Notes: generated by a model from the letters alone, not told the origin. 64,000 nt of DNA from Amycolatopsis balhimycina FH 1894 (GCF_000384295.1 NZ_KB913037.1:9809508-9873507); one strand, 5' to 3'; shown: positions 42,734 to 51,710, counted from the stretch's first letter. A program made the numbers and translations.

Positions 42734-42910
42734 CTAACCCCGGGCTCCCGGCCGGGGTCCGGTCCCCGAAGCACGGGCGGTCCAGGGCGGGGCGCCGCAC
42801 TGCGGGCGCCAGGTGCCGACGTGCACCCACTGGCGTCCCCACGCGTGGGACATCAGCACCGTCGGCCGCTGGCACTGGGGACAGGCCTGCGGCGCCGAGT
42901 CGATGGACAC
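42734..42910 (-). CDS. Candidate small Cys-containing protein, unknown
   Basis: 58 residues from a GTG at 42910 with GGAGGACGAG directly upstream (5-nt spacing). It contains CPQC near the N-terminus and another Cys in WRPQCGAPPW, a possible small zinc-ribbon. The C-terminus is low-complexity Arg/Gly/Pro. No family recognised. It lies in the same direction as the LuxR-type ATPase that starts upstream. The RBS and Cys pattern support reality; the length makes it tentative. Confidence 0.4.
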   Translation of the reverse strand: MSIDSAPQACPQCQRPTVLMSHAWGRQWVHVGTWRPQCGAPPWTARASGTGPRPGARG

Positions 42911-42995
42911 CTCGTCCTCCTCCACACCGTTTGTGGTCGTGAGAGAAGGATCGCCGGGAACCGCCCGGGGAGGACCGGGGAAACTACCCGAAGGA

Positions 42996-45302
42996 CTACG
43001 CGGGTCGCCGTGGCTGACCCGCCAGCCACGAAGCCACCTGGGCGCGGGAGGTGAGCCCGAGCTTCACCAGGATGTTCTCGACGTGCCCCTCCACGGTCCG
43101 TCCGCTGAGGACGAGGTCGGCGGCGATCTCCTTGTTGGTCATCCCCCGCGCCACCAGCTCGGCGATCTCCCGCTGCCGCCGGGTCAGCCCGCCGGGCTCG
43201 CCGGTCCGCGCCGGCCCGCTCGCCCGCGCCGGGGCGGGTTTCTCGCCCAGTGCGTACCGGACGACTTCGTCGAGACCGAAGCCGGCCGACGCGGCGAAAG
43301 CCGCGTCGAACTCCTCGTCCCCGAGCGCGTTGCGGGCCAGCGTGGCGCATTGCTCGTCGAAGCTCTGGTAAGGACTCATCTCGCCGACCCGCGCGCCGCT
43401 GAGCCGCCAGACCGCCTGGGACCCACCGAGCAGCCGGGCGGTCCGGTCGTGCGCGCCTTCGGACGAGTGGCACCACGCGAGGGCCTCGACGAGGAACGCG
43501 AGCAGCGTGCGGTCGGTCAGCCGGAGAGCGATGGCCTCGCGCAGCAGATCCGCTGCCTGCCGGTGCTCGCCGGCCCGCCAGCGGTGGATCGCGACGGCCC
43601 ACAAGGCGTAGCCCCGTGACCAGCGCGCCTCGTGGCGCTCGGTGAGGGCGAGCGCCTCCTCCGCGGCGGCCGTGCCACGCGGGTCGCCGAGGAAGAACCG
43701 CGCGGCGGCGAGCAGGATCAGCGTGTCGAACACGAGCAGCGCGTCGCCGGCCAGGCGGTACCCGGCCAGCGCGCGCTCCAGGAGCTCGGCACCGCCCCGC
43801 AGGTCGCCGGTGAAGAACGCGGCCATGCCGGCACACTCCGCCCGGCCCGCGCGGAGCCGTTCGTCGTCGAACTCTTCGGCCAGCTCGGCGAGCTCGGCCA
43901 GCAGTTCGGTGTGCGGCGCACCGGTCTGGATCGCGAGGAACGCCATGCCGTACAACGCCCGCGCCCGGGTGATCGTGCGCTCGCCGCACAGCTCGAGCCC
44001 GCGCCGCAGGTACCGGCACCCCTCCGGGACGAGGCCGCCGCCGTACCAGAAGTTCCACAGCGAGGCCGCGATGTCGAGCGCGTGGCTCGCCCGCTCGGGG
44101 GTGGCGAGGCACTGCTCCAGCACGGTCCGGAGGTTGGCGTGCTCGCGCCGGAGCCGGTCGAGCCACTCCACCTGGCGCGGACCGAAGCCTTCGGTCCGGT
44201 AGCGCCGGGCGAGGCCGGCGTAGTACCGGGCCTGCCGGGCCCGCACGCCGGTCTCGTCACCCGCCTCGGCCAGCTTGGCGCCACCGTATTCGCGGACGGT
44301 CTCCAGCATGCGGTACCAGGCCTGCCGTCCGAAGGTGCCATTCCGGCGGCTGATGACCGACTTGTCCAGCAGCCCCGCGACGACGTCCAGTGCGCTGTCG
44401 CCGTCGGTTTCGTGGGGCGCGCAGACGTGCTCGGCCGCGTCGAGGTCGAACCCGCCGGGAAACACCGACGCCTGCGTCCACATCCGCTGTTCCGCGGGCG
44501 TGCACAGCTCGAAGCTCCAGCCGATCGCCGCTTCTAGGGTCCGCGGCCGGGGCCGCGCGCCGAGCGGGCGCGACGTGAGCAGGCCGAGCCGGTCGTCGAG
44601 CCGCTCGACGAGCTGGTCGACCGACAGGACGCGGAGGCGGACGGCGGCCAGCTCGATGGCGAGCGGGATGCCCTCCAGCCGCCGGCAGATCCGGACCACC
44701 GCCGCCCGGTTCTCCGGGGTCAGCTCGAAGCCCGGCGAGACGGCGGCCGCCCGTTCGGTGAACAGCGTCACCGCCTCGACCGGGCTCGCGCCGGTGTCTT
44801 CGGCCTCCGGGACGGGCAGCGGCTCGACGTGCAGGATGTGCTCGCCCTCCCCGTGCAGCGTGTGCCGGCTGGTGGCGAGCACCCGGAGCCCCCCGGAGAT
44901 CGCGAGCAGCTTCGCCACCAGCGTCGCGCATTCGTCGGCGACGTGCTCGCAGTTGTCCAGCACCAGGAGCAGCTGCTTGTCCTCCAGGTACTCGGCGAGC
45001 GCGGCCGCCTGGTCGCCGGTGCCGCGCAGGCCGAGCGCCGTCGCCACGGTGCTCGGCAGCAGGTGCGGGTCTCCCAGGTCGGCCAGCTCGACCAGCCAGA
45101 CGCCATCGGGGAAGGCCCTGCGCACGTCGGCCGCGACGCGCAGCGCGAGCCGCGTCTTGCCGACACCGCCGGCGCCGGTCAGCGTCACCAGCCTGGCCGC
45201 GGACAGCAGGCGTTTCACTTCCACCAGCTCATGCCGCCTGCCGACGAAGCTGGTCAGCTCGGCCGGCAGGTTGCCCACGCTTCGGCGGGAACGGGCGTGC
45301 AT
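42996..45302 (-). CDS. LuxR-family regulator with N-terminal NB-ARC/STAND ATPase
   Basis: 768 residues. The P-loop GAGGVGKTRLA (Gly43-Thr50) and LLVLDNCEHVADEC are the Walker A and B of a STAND ATPase of the AfsR/LuxR-ATPase type. A TPR-like helical region occupies ~380-690, and the C-terminal LuxR HTH is GGLTRRQREIAELVARGMTNKEIAADLVLSGRTVEGHVENILVKLGL. TACACT seven bases before the ATG indicates a leaderless mRNA. Targets unknown; it is divergent from the hydratase gene, but that promoter carries a GntR-type site instead. Confidence 0.88.
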   Translation of the reverse strand: MHARSRRSVGNLPAELTSFVGRRHELVEVKRLLSAARLVTLTGAGGVGKTRLALRVAADVRRAFPDGVWLVELADLGDPHLLPSTVATALGLRGTGDQAAALAEYLEDKQLLLVLDNCEHVADECATLVAKLLAISGGLRVLATSRHTLHGEGEHILHVEPLPVPEAEDTGASPVEAVTLFTERAAAVSPGFELTPENRAAVVRICRRLEGIPLAIELAAVRLRVLSVDQLVERLDDRLGLLTSRPLGARPRPRTLEAAIGWSFELCTPAEQRMWTQASVFPGGFDLDAAEHVCAPHETDGDSALDVVAGLLDKSVISRRNGTFGRQAWYRMLETVREYGGAKLAEAGDETGVRARQARYYAGLARRYRTEGFGPRQVEWLDRLRREHANLRTVLEQCLATPERASHALDIAASLWNFWYGGGLVPEGCRYLRRGLELCGERTITRARALYGMAFLAIQTGAPHTELLAELAELAEEFDDERLRAGRAECAGMAAFFTGDLRGGAELLERALAGYRLAGDALLVFDTLILLAAARFFLGDPRGTAAAEEALALTERHEARWSRGYALWAVAIHRWRAGEHRQAADLLREAIALRLTDRTLLAFLVEALAWCHSSEGAHDRTARLLGGSQAVWRLSGARVGEMSPYQSFDEQCATLARNALGDEEFDAAFAASAGFGLDEVVRYALGEKPAPARASGPARTGEPGGLTRRQREIAELVARGMTNKEIAADLVLSGRTVEGHVENILVKLGLTSRAQVASWLAGQPRRPA

Positions 45303-45363
45303 GCGGGTGAGTGTAGATCGGCGGGGATGCTGGCGACGTTCTAAGAACATCCTCGTTGTAGAT

Positions 45364-45375
45364 ATTGTTAACAAT
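45364..45375. promoter_or_regulatory. GntR-type operator 1 (hydratase gene)
   Basis: ATTGTTAACAAT, a perfect 12-nt palindrome 55 nt upstream of the TTG start. Closely similar sequences lie at 50997 and 53913. Confidence 0.75.
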
Positions 45376-45430
45376 CTGATCGACGATTAGGGTGCGGAGG
45401 TCAAGTCTGCCGAAGCGATGGGGAATCCCC

Positions 45431-46456
45431 TTGATCATCGACTGCCACGGCCACTACACGACCGCGCCACCCGCCCTCGCGGCGTGGCGCGACCGGCAGA
45501 TCGCCGCGCTGGATGACCCCGTCGCCGCGCCCGTCCGTGCCGACCTGCGCATCAGCGACGACGAACTGCGCGAGACGCTCGAGCCGAACCAGCTCCGGCT
45601 GATGGACGAGCGCGGGATCGACCTGACGATCTTCTCGCCCCGCGCGTCGTTCATGGCCCACCACGTCGGCGGCTTCGAGACCTCGGCGCAGTGGGCGGCG
45701 GTCTGCAACGAGCTGTGCCACCGCGTCAGCGCGCTCTACCCCCGCCGGTTCGTCCCCGCGGCGATGCTGCCGCAGTCCCCGGGCGCCGACCCGGCCACCT
45801 GTGTCCCCGAATTGACCCGCTGCGTGGCGGAGTACGGCGCCGTCGCGCTCAACCTCAACCCGGATCCCTCGGGTGGTCACTGGACGGCCCCGCCGCTCAC
45901 CGACCGGTCCTGGTACCCGGTCTACGAGAAGATGGTGGAGTACGACATCCCGGCGATGGTGCACGTCAGCACCAGCGTCAACCCCGCGTTCCACACGACC
46001 GGCGCGCACTACCTCAACGCCGGCACGACCGCGTTCATGCAGCTCGTGCAGGGCGACCTGTTCACCGACTTCCCGGCGCTGCGGCTGGTCATCCCGCACG
46101 GCGGCGGCGCGGTGCCCTACCACTGGGGCCGGTTCCGCGGCCTCGCGGCGGCGCTGGGCAAGCCGGAGCTCGCGGAGCACGTGCTGGGCAACGTCTACTT
46201 CGACACGTGCGTCTACCACCAGCCGGGGGCGAACCTGCTGTTCGAGGTGGTGCCGGCGCGCAACATCCTGTTCGCGTCCGAGATGATCGGCGCCGTCCGC
46301 GGCGTCGACCCGCGCACCGGCCACCACTTCGACGACACCCGCCGGTACGCCGAAGCGGCGGGACTGTCCGAAGAGGACTGGGCGGCGATCCGGGAGCACA
46401 ACGCCCGTGCGGTCTATCCGCGCCTGGACGCCTTGCTGAAGCAGCAGTGCCGGTGA
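45431..46456 (+). CDS. 4-oxalomesaconate hydratase (LigJ-type amidohydrolase)
   Basis: 341 residues from a TTG at 45431, chosen because homologues begin with the metal site: IIDCHGHYTTAPPALAAWRDRQIA is nearly diagnostic for LigJ-type hydratases. The frame extends upstream to a GTG at 45392. His ligands are in HGHY and VHVSTSVNPAFHTTGAHYLN, with the HGGG segment and ASEMIGAVRGVDP further on. It hydrates 4-oxalomesaconate to 4-carboxy-4-hydroxy-2-oxoadipate in protocatechuate 4,5-cleavage and gallate catabolism. The aldolase and tautomerase of the same pathway are 8-9 kb downstream. Confidence 0.82.
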   Translation: MIIDCHGHYTTAPPALAAWRDRQIAALDDPVAAPVRADLRISDDELRETLEPNQLRLMDERGIDLTIFSPRASFMAHHVGGFETSAQWAAVCNELCHRVSALYPRRFVPAAMLPQSPGADPATCVPELTRCVAEYGAVALNLNPDPSGGHWTAPPLTDRSWYPVYEKMVEYDIPAMVHVSTSVNPAFHTTGAHYLNAGTTAFMQLVQGDLFTDFPALRLVIPHGGGAVPYHWGRFRGLAAALGKPELAEHVLGNVYFDTCVYHQPGANLLFEVVPARNILFASEMIGAVRGVDPRTGHHFDDTRRYAEAAGLSEEDWAAIREHNARAVYPRLDALLKQQCR

Positions 46457-46595
46457 GCCGGACGGAAGACGTGGCACCGTCCACACCGGACCCTCGGCGT
46501 CCGGTCCGTCGCGCATGAGAGACTCGATCAGGGCCGTAGCCGCCGGAAGGCCGGGTGGCGCACCGTCGGGGCGGTCAGCCGAGACCGAGGACGCC

Positions 46596-47294
46596 ATGAC
46601 GTATCCGCAGTATTCCGGGCAGCCGGGGCCACAACAGCCGTACTCGGGGCCCCAACAGCCCTATCCGGGGCATCCGCCGCACCCGGATCCCCAGCAGCCG
46701 TATCCGGGACGACCGCCCCACCCGGGGCAGCCGCCCTATCCGGCGCCTTCGGGCGGGTTCCCCGCGCAGCCGTACCCCGGCGCCGGCCAGCCGTACCCGC
46801 CGGCGCCTTACCCCGCACCGGGCTACGGGATGCAGCCACCCCAGCCGAACGGGGCCACGGCGATCATCGCGGGCGTGCTCGCCGTCCTCGGCGGGCTGCT
46901 CTACCTCGTCGGCCTGATCGGCGGCATCGCCACGCTGGCCGGTCTCGGCCCGCTGTGGATGGGCATTCTCCTGCTGGTCCAGAACATCGTGCTCGCGGGG
47001 ACGCTGCTCCCCGGCGGCATCCTCCTGTTCCTGCGCAAGCCGATGGGCCGGGTGCTCACGATCGTCGGCAGCGGGCTCGCCATCCTGCTGTCGGTGGTGT
47101 CGGTCGCGCTGAGCGCGGCCGGCGTCTGGTACTACAGCGGCGGCTTCGGCGGGATGTACGCCGGTGCCGCGTACGTCGGGCTGCTGATGGTCCTGGTCCC
47201 GGCCGGAGCGACGCTGGTCCTCGCGATCGTCAAGCCGACCGCGCGCTGGTGCGGCCGCCCCGAACCGGGATTCGCCGGCTACCCGCCGCGCTGA
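46596..47294 (+). CDS. Pro/Tyr/Gln-rich membrane protein, unknown function
   Basis: 232 residues from the ATG at 46596 (GAGG upstream). The N-terminal ~80 residues are low-complexity, cytoplasmic (QPGPQQPYSGPQQPYPGHPP type). Four hydrophobic segments follow, the first starting IIAGVLAVLGGLLYLVGLIGG. This is the common actinobacterial Pro-rich/4-TM pattern without assigned function. It is a single gene following the hydratase, in the same direction but 139 nt away. Confidence 0.75.
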   Translation: MTYPQYSGQPGPQQPYSGPQQPYPGHPPHPDPQQPYPGRPPHPGQPPYPAPSGGFPAQPYPGAGQPYPPAPYPAPGYGMQPPQPNGATAIIAGVLAVLGGLLYLVGLIGGIATLAGLGPLWMGILLLVQNIVLAGTLLPGGILLFLRKPMGRVLTIVGSGLAILLSVVSVALSAAGVWYYSGGFGGMYAGAAYVGLLMVLVPAGATLVLAIVKPTARWCGRPEPGFAGYPPR

Positions 47295-47303
47295 CGAACC
47301 GGC

Positions 47304-47693
47304 TCACGCCCGGGGCAGGGTCGGGCGCATCGCGGTGACGACGGCCGTGGTGACGACCAGGTGCATGAGCATCAGGCCGACGACGTTCGCCACGGTCGCG
47401 CCCGTGATCAGGAGCACCAGGTCCGGGATCCAGGTGAGCACGAGCACCGCGGGAACGACCACGCGCAGCGCGTGCGGTGCCCGCCGGACGATCAGCGTCC
47501 AGCCGGCCGCGCCGGCGAGGAGCCCGACGAGGGTCATCGACAGGTAGACGACGGGGACGAGGCCGACGCCGAGGCCGCCGTCGTCGAGCGCGGAAGCCAC
47601 CAGCGCGATGGCCGTGTTCACGGCGAACGCGGCGACGGCGGCCAGGCCGAGCCGGAGCGCGAGGGTCGCGGTCGGGGTCGTGGTGGTAGTCAT
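47304..47693 (-). CDS. DUF6069 family membrane protein
   Basis: 129 residues with four TM segments: LGLAAVAAFAVNTAIALVAS opens the DUF6069 pattern, followed by LVGLLAGAAGWTLIVRRA and VLVLTWIPDLVLL. Function unknown. It is divergent from a MarR-type regulator, and a direct repeat lies in the 77-bp gap between them, so it is probably that regulator's target. Confidence 0.75.
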   Translation of the reverse strand: MTTTTTPTATLALRLGLAAVAAFAVNTAIALVASALDDGGLGVGLVPVVYLSMTLVGLLAGAAGWTLIVRRAPHALRVVVPAVLVLTWIPDLVLLITGATVANVVGLMLMHLVVTTAVVTAMRPTLPRA

Positions 47694-47702
47694 CGTTCCT
47701 CC

Positions 47703-47748
47703 TTGAGTTGCGTGTTAAACCCAACGGTAGGTTGAGTTGCGTGTTAAA
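47703..47748. promoter_or_regulatory. Two 17-nt direct repeats between DUF6069 and MarR genes
   Basis: TTGAGTTGCGTGTTAAA at 47703-47719 and exactly again at 47732-47748, spacing 29 nt start-to-start (about three helical turns). A good candidate for dual sites of the adjacent MarR regulator. Confidence 0.8.
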
Positions 47749-47770
47749 GTCAAGCGTGGAGGAGCGCAGC

Positions 47771-48262
47771 GTGGAAAAGCATGAAGAGGAGCCGGTCCGC
47801 TGGCTCGACGCCGACCAGCGGCGTGCGTGGGTCAACCTGGTCAAGGTGCTGCTGGCCCTGCCCGGGGCGCTCGAGGGGCAGCTCCTGCGCGACGCCGACC
47901 TGACGCTGCTGGGCTACATGATCCTCGCGCGCCTGTCGGCGGTACCCGACGAGACGCTGCGGATGAGCGAGATCGCGGAAATGGCGAACGGGTCGCTCCC
48001 GCGGATTTCGCACGCGGTCGCCCGGCTGGAAGACCGGGGGTGGGTGACCCGGACGGTGTGTACCGGCCAGGGGCGGCGCTTCACCCTGGCGACCATGACC
48101 GACGCGGGCCGCGCGCACCTCGAGGCCGCGGCGCCCAGTCACGTCGCCACCGTGCGCCGGCTGGTGGTCGAGCCGCTGGGGGAGGACTTCGTGCGGCTCG
48201 GCGACGCGGTCGAGCGGATCGTCGAGGTGCTCGGCCTGCCCACGGCGATCCTCAAGCCGTAG
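47771..48262 (+). CDS. MarR-family transcriptional regulator
   Basis: 163 residues from a GTG at 47771, with GGAGG eight bases upstream. The winged helix includes LTLLGYMILARLSAVPDETLRMSEIAEMANGSLPRISHAVARLEDRGWVTRT and a wing GRRFTLATMTDAG. It regulates the divergent DUF6069 gene through the direct repeats in the shared promoter; the ligand is unknown. Confidence 0.85.
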   Translation: MEKHEEEPVRWLDADQRRAWVNLVKVLLALPGALEGQLLRDADLTLLGYMILARLSAVPDETLRMSEIAEMANGSLPRISHAVARLEDRGWVTRTVCTGQGRRFTLATMTDAGRAHLEAAAPSHVATVRRLVVEPLGEDFVRLGDAVERIVEVLGLPTAILKP

Positions 48263-48295
48263 CGCGCCTCGCCGGACCCTCGCCGGTCCGGGCCG

Positions 48296-48883
48296 TCAGC
48301 TTTCCGGCAACTCCGCCGGCCTGGAGTTCTTGCGCTGGTTGGCCGTGAAGCGCGCCTTCTTCTGGCGATTCCCGCACGTGTTCATGTCACACCATTTGCG
48401 GGTGCGGCTTTGGCTCGTGTCGAAGAAGGCGGCCCGGCAGGTCGGCGACGCGCACAAGGCCAGTTTTCCGTCTCGTTCGCCCGCGATGATGCTGATCGCG
48501 TCGGCGGCGATCACGCCGAGGGCGTCTTCCACACGGGAAGCCGAGCTGAGCTGCCACCGCCGCTTGCCCTCGGGTGTCAGGACGGCCGCGGCCCGTCCCT
48601 GGACACTGCGGTCGTTGATGACTTGGACGGCGGACGCGGGGAGCGCGTCCTGGATCGCGGCCGCCGTCGCGGCGGCGTGGATCGACTCCCTCAGTTCCCG
48701 GGCGAGGCCGAGCTGGGCGGTGGTGCAGGAGTCCACGGCGAGACCGTTCACGGCCAGCCAGTCGACGAGTCGCTGCGGCGTGGGGATGCGCTCGACGGCG
48801 TCGCCCTGACGCTCCGTCAGGGTCGCCGTGAAGCTGGTCGCCAGCACGCTACCCAGGCGAAATTCGGGGAACCCACCGCGCAT
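48296..48883 (-). CDS. CGNR zinc-finger transcriptional regulator (ABATE domain)
   Basis: 195 residues. The C-terminal CASPTCRAAFFDTSQSRTRKWCDMNTCGNRQKKARF is the CGNR zinc finger with its Cys set and basic tail; the N-terminal ~130 residues are the ABATE ligand-binding domain. The start is an ATG at 48883. It is divergent from the epoxide hydrolase gene, and two inverted/direct-repeat sites lie between them, so the hydrolase is its probable target. Confidence 0.88.
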   Translation of the reverse strand: MRGGFPEFRLGSVLATSFTATLTERQGDAVERIPTPQRLVDWLAVNGLAVDSCTTAQLGLARELRESIHAAATAAAIQDALPASAVQVINDRSVQGRAAAVLTPEGKRRWQLSSASRVEDALGVIAADAISIIAGERDGKLALCASPTCRAAFFDTSQSRTRKWCDMNTCGNRQKKARFTANQRKNSRPAELPES

Positions 48884-48884
48884 G

Positions 48885-48948
48885 GAACCACCTTAGCCGG
48901 TTGCACGCCGGCCCGGCGACGTGTTAGAACCGCCTTAGCCGGTTCCAC
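48885..48948. promoter_or_regulatory. CGNR operator pair
   Basis: GAACCACCTTAGCCGGTTGC (from 48885) and GAACCGCCTTAGCCGGTTCC (from 48927). The second is an inverted repeat GAACCG-N8-CGGTTC; the first is a slightly degenerate copy, 42 nt apart. Both lie in the divergent promoter region. Confidence 0.75.
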
Positions 48949-48965
48949 GACGACCAGGAGGACTC

Positions 48966-50138
48966 ATGCCCCGTCCCACCAGCGACGTGCAAGCATTCGA
49001 AGCCCACGCGACCGACGCCGACCTCGACGAGCTGCGCGCCCGGCTGGCCGCGGCGCGGCTGCCGGAGGCCGAGACGGTCCATCGCGCCGCGCCCGGCCCT
49101 CGCCGATGGGACCAGGGCGTTCCGCTCGCCGACCTCGTCGATGTCGTGAACTACTGGCGCACCGGCTACGACTGGCGGTCGTTCGAAGAGCGCCTCGACC
49201 GGATCGGCCAGTTCCGCACGACCATCGACGGGCTGGGCATCCACTTCCTGCACCGCCGATCCCCGCGCGCGGATGCCACTCCGCTGATCCTGACGCACGG
49301 CTGGCCGGGCAGCATCGCCGAGTTCGTCGACGTGGTGGACGAGCTGGCGGATCCGGAAGACGGGGACGCGCCGGCGTTCCACGTCGTGGTTCCGTCGCTG
49401 CCCGGCTTCGGTTACAGCGACAAGCCGGCCACCACCGGGTGGGGGACCGAAAAGATCGCGGCCGCGTGGGTGGAACTGATGGGACGGCTCGGCTACGACA
49501 GGTTCGCCGCCCACGGCGGCGACTGGGGCGGCAATATCACCACGGTTCTCGCCGGCCGGTTCCCGGCGCACGTCCTCGGTATCCACACCACGTTCGCCGA
49601 GGGAGTGCCCGGGGCGGCCACGGAGGGGCTGACGGCGGTCGAGCGCCAGTGGACCGAAGAAACCCGCCATTTCTGGCGCCACCGGGCGGCGTACGCGAAG
49701 CAGCAGGCGACCCGGCCGCAGACCATCGGCTACTCGCTCGTCGACTCACCGGTCGGGCTGCTCGCCTGGATCCTCGACAAGTTCGCCGAGTGGTCGGACA
49801 CCGGGGACAGCCCGTTCGAGACGATTTCCCGGGACCGCGTCCTCGACGACGTCACCCTGTATTGGCTGACGCGGACCGGCGCGTCGGCGGCCCGGATCTA
49901 CTACGAAAGCCACAACTCGCTCGACCCCGAACTCCGGGTCGACGTCCCGTCGGCGATCAGCATGTACCCCCGTGACATCGAGAAGTGCCCGCGTCCCCTG
50001 GCGCAGGAGCGGTACCGGCAGATCGTCCGGTGGAGGGCGCCCGAAGCCGGGGGACATTTCCCGTCGCTGGAGGTGCCCGGGTACTTCGTCAAGGACCTGC
50101 GAGACGGCCTCGCGGCAGTGCTGGCCGCTCATCGGTGA
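48966..50138 (+). CDS. Epoxide hydrolase (alpha/beta hydrolase)
   Basis: 390 residues. The N-terminal ~100 residues are the epoxide hydrolase N-terminal domain. HGWPG (111-115) is the oxyanion motif, Asp186 in HGGDWGGN is the nucleophile, and the lid and later His/acid are in the usual places. CCAGGAGGACTC lies directly before the ATG. It hydrolyses an epoxide to a diol in the cytosol. It is controlled by the divergent CGNR regulator and is not part of the aromatic operon. Confidence 0.88.
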   Translation: MPRPTSDVQAFEAHATDADLDELRARLAAARLPEAETVHRAAPGPRRWDQGVPLADLVDVVNYWRTGYDWRSFEERLDRIGQFRTTIDGLGIHFLHRRSPRADATPLILTHGWPGSIAEFVDVVDELADPEDGDAPAFHVVVPSLPGFGYSDKPATTGWGTEKIAAAWVELMGRLGYDRFAAHGGDWGGNITTVLAGRFPAHVLGIHTTFAEGVPGAATEGLTAVERQWTEETRHFWRHRAAYAKQQATRPQTIGYSLVDSPVGLLAWILDKFAEWSDTGDSPFETISRDRVLDDVTLYWLTRTGASAARIYYESHNSLDPELRVDVPSAISMYPRDIEKCPRPLAQERYRQIVRWRAPEAGGHFPSLEVPGYFVKDLRDGLAAVLAAHR

Positions 50139-50156
50139 CGCGGGCCGGGCGGCAGT

Positions 50157-50945
50157 TCACTCATGATTGGTGACAATCCTGTGTGAAGCCAGGTGCGCAA
50201 GCTGATCGCGCGCCGCGCTCGCGACATCGGCCCGGACGCCGAGTTCGCCGAGCATCTCCGCGGCCGCCGCCATTTCCGCGGTGCGGCGCGCGGCGTGCCG
50301 GTGCGAGCCGTCGACCAGTCTGTCCACTGTGGACGCGCTCGCGGCGGTGAGCTCGTCGGTGACGACCTTCCGCAGCCAGTCCTCGCAGCCCGCGGCGCGC
50401 GCGGCACGCAGGGCTTCGACCACGGCGGCCGACATTCCCTTGAAGAACACGCTGCGCAGCAGCTTGCGTTCGGCGGCGAGCCCCGGTTCGCCGTCCATGA
50501 CCTCGACCGCCGCACCGAACTGGTTCAACGCGGCGGCGACGGTGCCGGCGGCGTCCCCGGTCGCGAGCATCGGCACCCGCAGGCCGCGGCCCGGGACCGG
50601 CGCCATGATCGCGACGTCGGCGAACGGCACGCCGTGCGCGGCGGCGATGGTTGCCAGCCGTCGCTTGGTGCCGGGGGACGCCGTGTTCAGATCGGCCCAG
50701 ACCGCTCCCGCCCGCACCCCGGCGAGCCCGGCTTCGAGCGCGTCGACGGCCGCCGACGCGCTGTTCACGCTGAGCACCAGATCGGCGCCGTCGGCGGCTT
50801 CGGCCTCGGAACGGGTGGCGACGACGCCCTCGGGTGCGGAAACGACAGGGTCGTACCCGCGCACGACGGCCCCCGCGGCGGTCAGGTCGCGGGCGAGCGC
50901 GCCGCCGGCCTCGCCCAGTCCCAGTAGTGCGATGACTCCGGTCAC
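50157..50945 (-). CDS. NAD(P)-binding oxidoreductase, 6PGDH-like with DUF1932 C-terminal domain
   Basis: 262 residues from a GTG at 50945 (GAGAGGA upstream). ALLGLGEAGGALARDL is the Rossmann motif; the C-terminal KLLRSVFFKGMSAAVVEALRAARAAG is the DUF1932 helical region. This is a beta-hydroxyacid-dehydrogenase relative. Divergent to the GntR gene with the shared operator at 50997, it is probably in the aromatic acid regulon; it may reduce or oxidise a carboxylated semialdehyde or hydroxyacid intermediate, but the reaction is not known. Confidence 0.8.
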   Translation of the reverse strand: MTGVIALLGLGEAGGALARDLTAAGAVVRGYDPVVSAPEGVVATRSEAEAADGADLVLSVNSASAAVDALEAGLAGVRAGAVWADLNTASPGTKRRLATIAAAHGVPFADVAIMAPVPGRGLRVPMLATGDAAGTVAAALNQFGAAVEVMDGEPGLAAERKLLRSVFFKGMSAAVVEALRAARAAGCEDWLRKVVTDELTAASASTVDRLVDGSHRHAARRTAEMAAAAEMLGELGVRADVASAARDQLAHLASHRIVTNHE

Positions 50946-50996
50946 AGCAGAATCCTCTCGGCAGGATACGATCGAGTACACGATGTGCTCGACAAA

Positions 50997-51008
50997 ATTG
51001 TCAACAAA
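50997..51008. promoter_or_regulatory. GntR-type operator 2 (gntR autoregulation)
   Basis: ATTGTCAACAAA, matching ATTGTTAACAAT at 45364 in all but two positions. It lies between the divergent oxidoreductase and GntR genes, 13 nt before the GntR start. Confidence 0.7.
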
Positions 51009-51020
51009 CGGAGCCGAGGG

Positions 51021-51698
51021 ATGAGCGAGAGTGTTGTGGGCCGGCGGCCGGGGGAGCGTTCCGTGGTGGCGGCGATCCGCGACGCGATCGTCCGCGGCGA
51101 GTTCGTGCCCAACCAGCGGCTGGTGGAAGCGGACCTCTCCGACCAGTTCGCCGCGAGCCGCGCGACGGTGCGCGCCGCGCTGATCGAGCTCACCAACGAG
51201 GGGCTCGTCGAGCGGGTGCAGAACCGGGGTGCCCGGGTGCGCGCGGTGTCACTGGAGGAGGCCGTCGAGATCTCCGAGGTCCGGATGATGCTCGAGTCGC
51301 TCTGCGCGGCGAAGGCGGCGGAGCGCATCTCCGACGCCGAGGTCGGCGAGCTGCGGGAACTCGGCGAACGGATGCAGATGGCCGTGGCGGGCGGCGACGT
51401 CGTCGGGTATTCGGGGCTCAACCAGCGGCTGCACCGCCGGGTCCGGGAGATCAGCGGGCAGCGCACGGCCGCGCAGGTCCTCGAACGGCTGCGCGGCCAG
51501 AGCGTCCGGCACCAGTTCCGCCTGGCGATGCGGGCCGGGCGGCCGCAGGTCTCCCTGCCGGAGCACCTGGCGATCATCGACGCGATCTGCGCCCACCACC
51601 CCGCCGAGGCGGCCGAGGCCGCGCGGGTCCACCTGGCCGGCGTGATCGAAGCGCTGAAGGCGGCCGACGCCGCCGAGGCCGTCCCGCTGCACCCCTGA
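51021..51698 (+). CDS. GntR-family regulator, FCD subfamily
   Basis: 225 residues from the ATG at 51021; an in-frame GTG at 50985 would run through the operator. The N-terminal GntR winged helix is VAAIRDAIVRGEFVPNQRLVEADLSDQFAASRATVRAALIELTNEGLVE. The C-terminal FCD domain includes RMMLESLCAAKAAERI and HLAIIDAICAHHPAEAAEAARVHL, with the metal-binding His residues. FCD regulators usually sense small carboxylic acids. The three ATTGT-N2-ACAA sites here predict that it controls itself, the 6PGDH-like gene, the hydratase and the aldolase operon. Confidence 0.85.
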   Translation: MSESVVGRRPGERSVVAAIRDAIVRGEFVPNQRLVEADLSDQFAASRATVRAALIELTNEGLVERVQNRGARVRAVSLEEAVEISEVRMMLESLCAAKAAERISDAEVGELRELGERMQMAVAGGDVVGYSGLNQRLHRRVREISGQRTAAQVLERLRGQSVRHQFRLAMRAGRPQVSLPEHLAIIDAICAHHPAEAAEAARVHLAGVIEALKAADAAEAVPLHP

Positions 51699-51710
51699 CC
51701 CCTTCCGGGT

